Assembly: GCA_003538495.1 (NCBI GenBank)
Contig: DPSD01000030.1
Coordinates: forward strand, 1 to 5,040
Direction of reading: 5' to 3'
From: Accumulibacter sp.
Lineage (GTDB): Bacteria > Pseudomonadota > Gammaproteobacteria > Burkholderiales > Rhodocyclaceae
DNA: 5,040 nucleotides
The notes under the pieces are model-generated. The model did no database searches. It was not told the DNA's origin and was given only the letters and a program-made list of their open reading frames with translations. This document shows, in pieces, positions 4,131 through 5,040 of this stretch. A program made the translations under genes and the position numbers. Every line of letters begins with the position of its first letter. Position 1 is the stretch's first letter.

Positions 4131-5040
4131 ACAACCAACCCGTTACCAGGATTGAAACGGTCCTTCCCGAAGGCGAGTTCATCTACTCGCGCACTGACCT
4201 CAAGGGGGTGATCGAGGAAGCGAACGAGGCTTTTGCCGCCATCAGTGGCTATACCCGCGAGGAAATGACCGGGCAACCGCACAATATGGTCCGTCACCCG
4301 GATATGCCGGAAGCCGCTTTCGCTGACCTCTGGACCGACCTCAAGGCGGGCCGACCATGGCGTGGCCTGGTCAAGAACCGTCGCAAGGACGGCGGTTTTT
4401 ACTGGGTGGTCGCAAATGCATCGCCGGTTCGTGAAAATGGCCAGATAGTCGGCTACCAGTCGGTGCGCGCACGCCCGAGTCGCCAGGAGATCGCGGCAGC
4501 CGAGGAGGCTTATCAACGGATCCGCAAGGGCGACCGCTCCCTACGCATCCGGCACGGTCGGGTAGAACGTGTGCTGCCTGTGGTGGTCGATTGGTTCGCC
4601 AGCTTGCCGACGCAAATGCTCCTCATGGGCCTGCTGGCGGTGCTTCCCGGGGTCCTGGAGCTGACCGCGGAATTGATCGGCGGGCGACCGCTGGGGCATG
4701 TGCAAACCCTCTTGACCGCTGTTGCCGCGCTTTATGCCTTGTTCTTCCTGTTCTGGGTGACACCACGGGTGTTGCGCGATCTCCAGGCCACGGCCGATCA
4801 TCTCGATTCGGTGCTGTCAACCGGCGATCTCAAGACACGACTCGACATTCCCCGTCGCGACATCGTCGGGCGCATTGCCCACCTGGCCGACAAGTTTGTT
4901 GCCGCGGTGCAGGCCACGGTCCAGGGTATGGCGGACACCGCCAAACAGGTCAACGCCGCCAATAACCAAGTGCGTGCCGGCGTGCTGAACGTCAACCAGT
5001 CGGCGATCGTGCAAAGCGACGCCACCTCGGCTTCGGCGGC
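4124..5040 (+). CDS. aer: Aer-type PAS/methyl-accepting energy-taxis receptor, 5' part
   Basis: The first 305 residues are in the window; the gene runs off the right edge. Known role: E. coli Aer senses redox/energy state through FAD bound to a PAS domain and signals to CheA-CheW at the inner membrane. Residues 18-120 are an Aer-like PAS domain with the hallmark QPHNMVRHPDMPEAAFADLW and RPWRGLVKNRRKDG. By my recollection of E. coli Aer, its FAD-contacting residues Asn34, Arg57, His58, Asp60, Trp70, Trp79 and Tyr93 are all present here at the same numbers. Residues 163-185 and 192-212 are two hydrophobic segments forming a membrane hairpin. A HAMP-like segment (about 213-265) and the start of the signalling helix follow; the conserved methyl-accepting tip lies beyond the window. 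ATG 4124 fits the family N-terminus but has no Shine-Dalgarno, and the only in-frame alternative, GTG 4052, has none either. I found no sigma28-type promoter upstream. Chemotaxis partners are not in view. Confidence 0.92.
   Translation, partial: MRNNQPVTRIETVLPEGEFIYSRTDLKGVIEEANEAFAAISGYTREEMTGQPHNMVRHPDMPEAAFADLWTDLKAGRPWRGLVKNRRKDGGFYWVVANASPVRENGQIVGYQSVRARPSRQEIAAAEEAYQRIRKGDRSLRIRHGRVERVLPVVVDWFASLPTQMLLMGLLAVLPGVLELTAELIGGRPLGHVQTLLTAVAALYALFFLFWVTPRVLRDLQATADHLDSVLSTGDLKTRLDIPRRDIVGRIAHLADKFVAAVQATVQGMADTAKQVNAANNQVRAGVLNVNQSAIVQSDATSASA

Noticed and set aside
3608..4516. 302-residue minus-strand open frame
   Set aside because: It is antisense to the end of the dehydrogenase gene and the start of aer, with an extremely arginine-rich C-terminal half typical of shadow frames.

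Overview
The window is GC-rich and densely coded. It reads as bacterial chromosome, probably a betaproteobacterium of the Rhodocyclales type (Accumulibacter/Dechloromonas relatives). That assignment is inferred from gene content, protein style and GC bias, because no rRNA or other taxonomic marker is present. I recognise five protein-coding genes. Three are on the minus strand (left half) and two on the plus strand (right half), separated by a divergent intergenic region at about 2610-2832.

Left part (1-724): positions 1-44 hold nothing I can assign. Positions 45-100 are eight perfect copies of the heptanucleotide CTATTCG, and the first copy met in the direction of transcription supplies the stop codon of queD (94-537, minus). 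QueD is a 6-carboxytetrahydropterin synthase of the preQ0/queuosine pathway. The 187 bp upstream of queD (538-724) contain a good extended -10 box, a GC-rich inverted repeat and, just after the stop of the next gene, an imperfect hairpin that may end transcription.

Middle (725-2609, minus): a compact histidine kinase of 204 residues with no sensor domain is followed 31 bp downstream by a 412-residue DUF3391/HD-GYP protein, a predicted cyclic-di-GMP phosphodiesterase. The pair looks like a two-gene operon. Neither protein has a receiver domain, so the phosphotransfer partner is not visible here.

Right part (plus): a 386-residue acyl-CoA dehydrogenase (2833-3993) has a strong Shine-Dalgarno sequence. 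Its candidate catalytic glutamate is at the isovaleryl-CoA-dehydrogenase position rather than the C-terminal position. Positions 3994-4123 contain two Shine-Dalgarno/ATG pairs in one frame that lead only to a 16-codon ORF, a hairpin that would hide the second Shine-Dalgarno, a copy of the sequence around the next gene's start, and a 10-bp direct repeat. From 4124 to the window edge runs the 5' part of an Aer-type PAS energy-taxis receptor, cut off before its signalling tip.

The genes do not form one pathway. Two local themes touch lifestyle switching: c-di-GMP turnover under a kinase, and redox/energy taxis through Aer. No mobile element, CRISPR array, tRNA or rRNA was seen. I found no clearly new multi-gene system. 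The points most worth a second look are the minimal kinase with HD-GYP pair, the duplicated start region in front of aer, and the heptanucleotide array at the end of queD.
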